Notes under the pieces: generated by a model
Database searches by the model: none
Told to the model about the DNA's origin: nothing
Seen by the model: only the letters and a program-made list of their open reading frames with translations
NCBI GenBank assembly: GCA_003486785.1
Contig: DNFZ01000180.1
Span: forward strand, 1 to 5,806
DNA: 5,806 bases
Source: Clostridiales bacterium
GTDB taxonomy: Bacteria > Bacillota > Clostridia > Christensenellales > CAG-138
Direction: 5' to 3'
Program-made: the position numbers and the translations under genes
In this document: positions 5,230 through 5,806 of the stretch, piece after piece
How positions within the stretch are numbered: the first letter of the stretch is position 1
Layout of the letters: each line of letters opens with the position of its first letter

Positions 5230-5242
5230 ACAATATTGTCAC

Positions 5243-5271
5243 GTGAAGTCGGAACGTTTGTTCGATATAAT
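5243..5271 (+). promoter_or_regulatory. Candidate promoter of the C39-like gene
   Basis: A perfect TATAAT lies at 5266-5271, with a weak -35 (GTGAAG, 5243-5248) 17 bp upstream. A better -35-like box (TTGTCA, 5236-5241) sits 24 bp from the -10, too far for normal spacing. Transcription would begin near 5278. The site follows the tandem terminators, as expected for a new transcription unit. Confidence 0.5.
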
Positions 5272-5354
5272 GGGTAGTAAGAATTATAAGAATTTCCAGT
5301 TTGGCGAATAATTATTATTTTCCGAGGCGTTCCTTTGGAACCGCGGGTGCAAAA

Positions 5355-5806
5355 TTGACAGAACTTGAATGGGTCGATGATAGAAAAAAAGAAAGCGCAG
5401 GAAACGCGACATGGGGAAGTGAATTGATTAATAATCAAGAAGACTACTCGAGTGTCCCCGGTACCTTCGGTTCAAAAGGCAATATGAAAGACAATGCCTG
5501 TGGATACATGGCAATAAGCAACGCCAATCAGGTGCTAGGGGTCAAGACTGATTTTGGTAATACTTCCTATAGCTTGAATAGCAATCGTGGATTCACAACG
5601 TTATTGGGCGGAACACGTGGAATGAATCCCCTCGTAATTGGTCCGTACTATCGATCTAAGGGTTATCGTGTCGGTTTGTATCTTAATACGAGTGATGTGC
5701 CATTGAACGGTGATGCGTATATAATGTGTTATTTGTATTATTACAAAGACGCAAATGGGAGAGTCGCATTGGGCGGCCACTATATTGCTGTCACGTACAA
5801 CCCAAG
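5355..5806 (+). CDS. C39-like (papain-fold) cysteine hydrolase, 3' end outside window, start uncertain
   Basis: The frame is open from 5271 to the window end. NACGYMAISNANQVLG (Cys codon 5499-5501) fits the nucleophile helix of C39-like peptidases. GGHYIAVTYN (His codon 5778-5780) lies 93 residues later and fits the catalytic His strand. LLGGTRGMNP and the PYYRSKGYRV stretch between them also resemble the family. An Asn or Asp third residue would follow beyond the window. The start is unclear. TTG at 5355 gives an N-terminus of LTELEWVDDRKK type with only a weak GCGGG upstream; TTG 5301 and the internal ATG 5484 are alternatives, but the latter begins right before the Cys motif. No signal peptide is seen, though many relatives are secreted. 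Codons are AT-richer than in the neighbours, which suggests acquired DNA or relaxed selection. The substrate is unknown; bacteriocin-leader cleavage is not implied without an ABC transporter nearby. Confidence 0.7.
   Translation, partial: MTELEWVDDRKKESAGNATWGSELINNQEDYSSVPGTFGSKGNMKDNACGYMAISNANQVLGVKTDFGNTSYSLNSNRGFTTLLGGTRGMNPLVIGPYYRSKGYRVGLYLNTSDVPLNGDAYIMCYLYYYKDANGRVALGGHYIAVTYNP

Noticed and set aside
5196..5438. 80-codon minus-strand frame in the AT-rich region before the C39-like core
   Set aside because: It begins with TTG, has no ribosome binding site, overlaps the second terminator and has an odd Cys-, Phe- and Ile-rich composition. A real gene is unlikely but not fully excluded.
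5355..5806. Bacteriocin-processing C39 peptidase of an export system
   Set aside because: No double-glycine precursor, ABC transporter or membrane segment is visible. Only the cysteine-hydrolase core is supported.

Overview
The window looks like a chromosomal segment of a low-to-moderate-GC Clostridia-type member of the Bacillota. The evidence is the rpsF-ssb-rpsR operon order, AGGAGG-type ribosome binding sites, U-tract terminators, a clostridial-style seryl-tRNA synthetase, a WYL regulator, and a short GC-rich palindromic repeat of a kind I recall from gut Clostridia. This placement is an inference from sequence features; no database search was run.

Layout. Positions 1-1977 hold two aminoacyl-tRNA synthetase genes in the same direction: the 3' part of argS, cut by the window edge, then complete serS 40 nt downstream. 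Positions 1978-2223 are a convergent intergenic region with terminator-like hairpins and two nearly identical inverted copies of a 27-bp palindromic repeat. A third partial copy lies inside the 3' end of the next gene. Positions 2224-3198 (minus) encode a WYL-domain transcriptional regulator. Diverging from it at 3316 is a small isochorismatase-family cysteine hydrolase, and the two promoters lie back to back around a palindrome that is a good operator candidate. The hydrolase frame is interrupted by an amber codon at 3742-3744, yet it continues in frame for 19 family-like residues to a TAA at 3802-3804.

A strong extended -10 promoter at 3985-4013 drives rpsF, ssb and rpsR (4084-5115). Its leader can fold into a GC hairpin flanked by a helix that pairs with the rpsF Shine-Dalgarno, as expected for ribosomal-protein autoregulation. 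Two tandem intrinsic terminators (5167-5196 and 5204-5229) close the operon.

After the terminators the sequence becomes visibly more AT-rich and codon use changes. An open frame runs off the window end and encodes a papain-like/C39-like cysteine hydrolase core, with Cys in NACG and His in GGHY. It has no convincing start codon, ribosome binding site or signal peptide.

Most of the window is ordinary housekeeping sequence. The points worth a second look are the interrupted hydrolase under a divergent WYL regulator, the rpsF leader, the repeat that reaches into the regulator gene, and the start-less C39-like gene. I see no convincing new multi-gene system.
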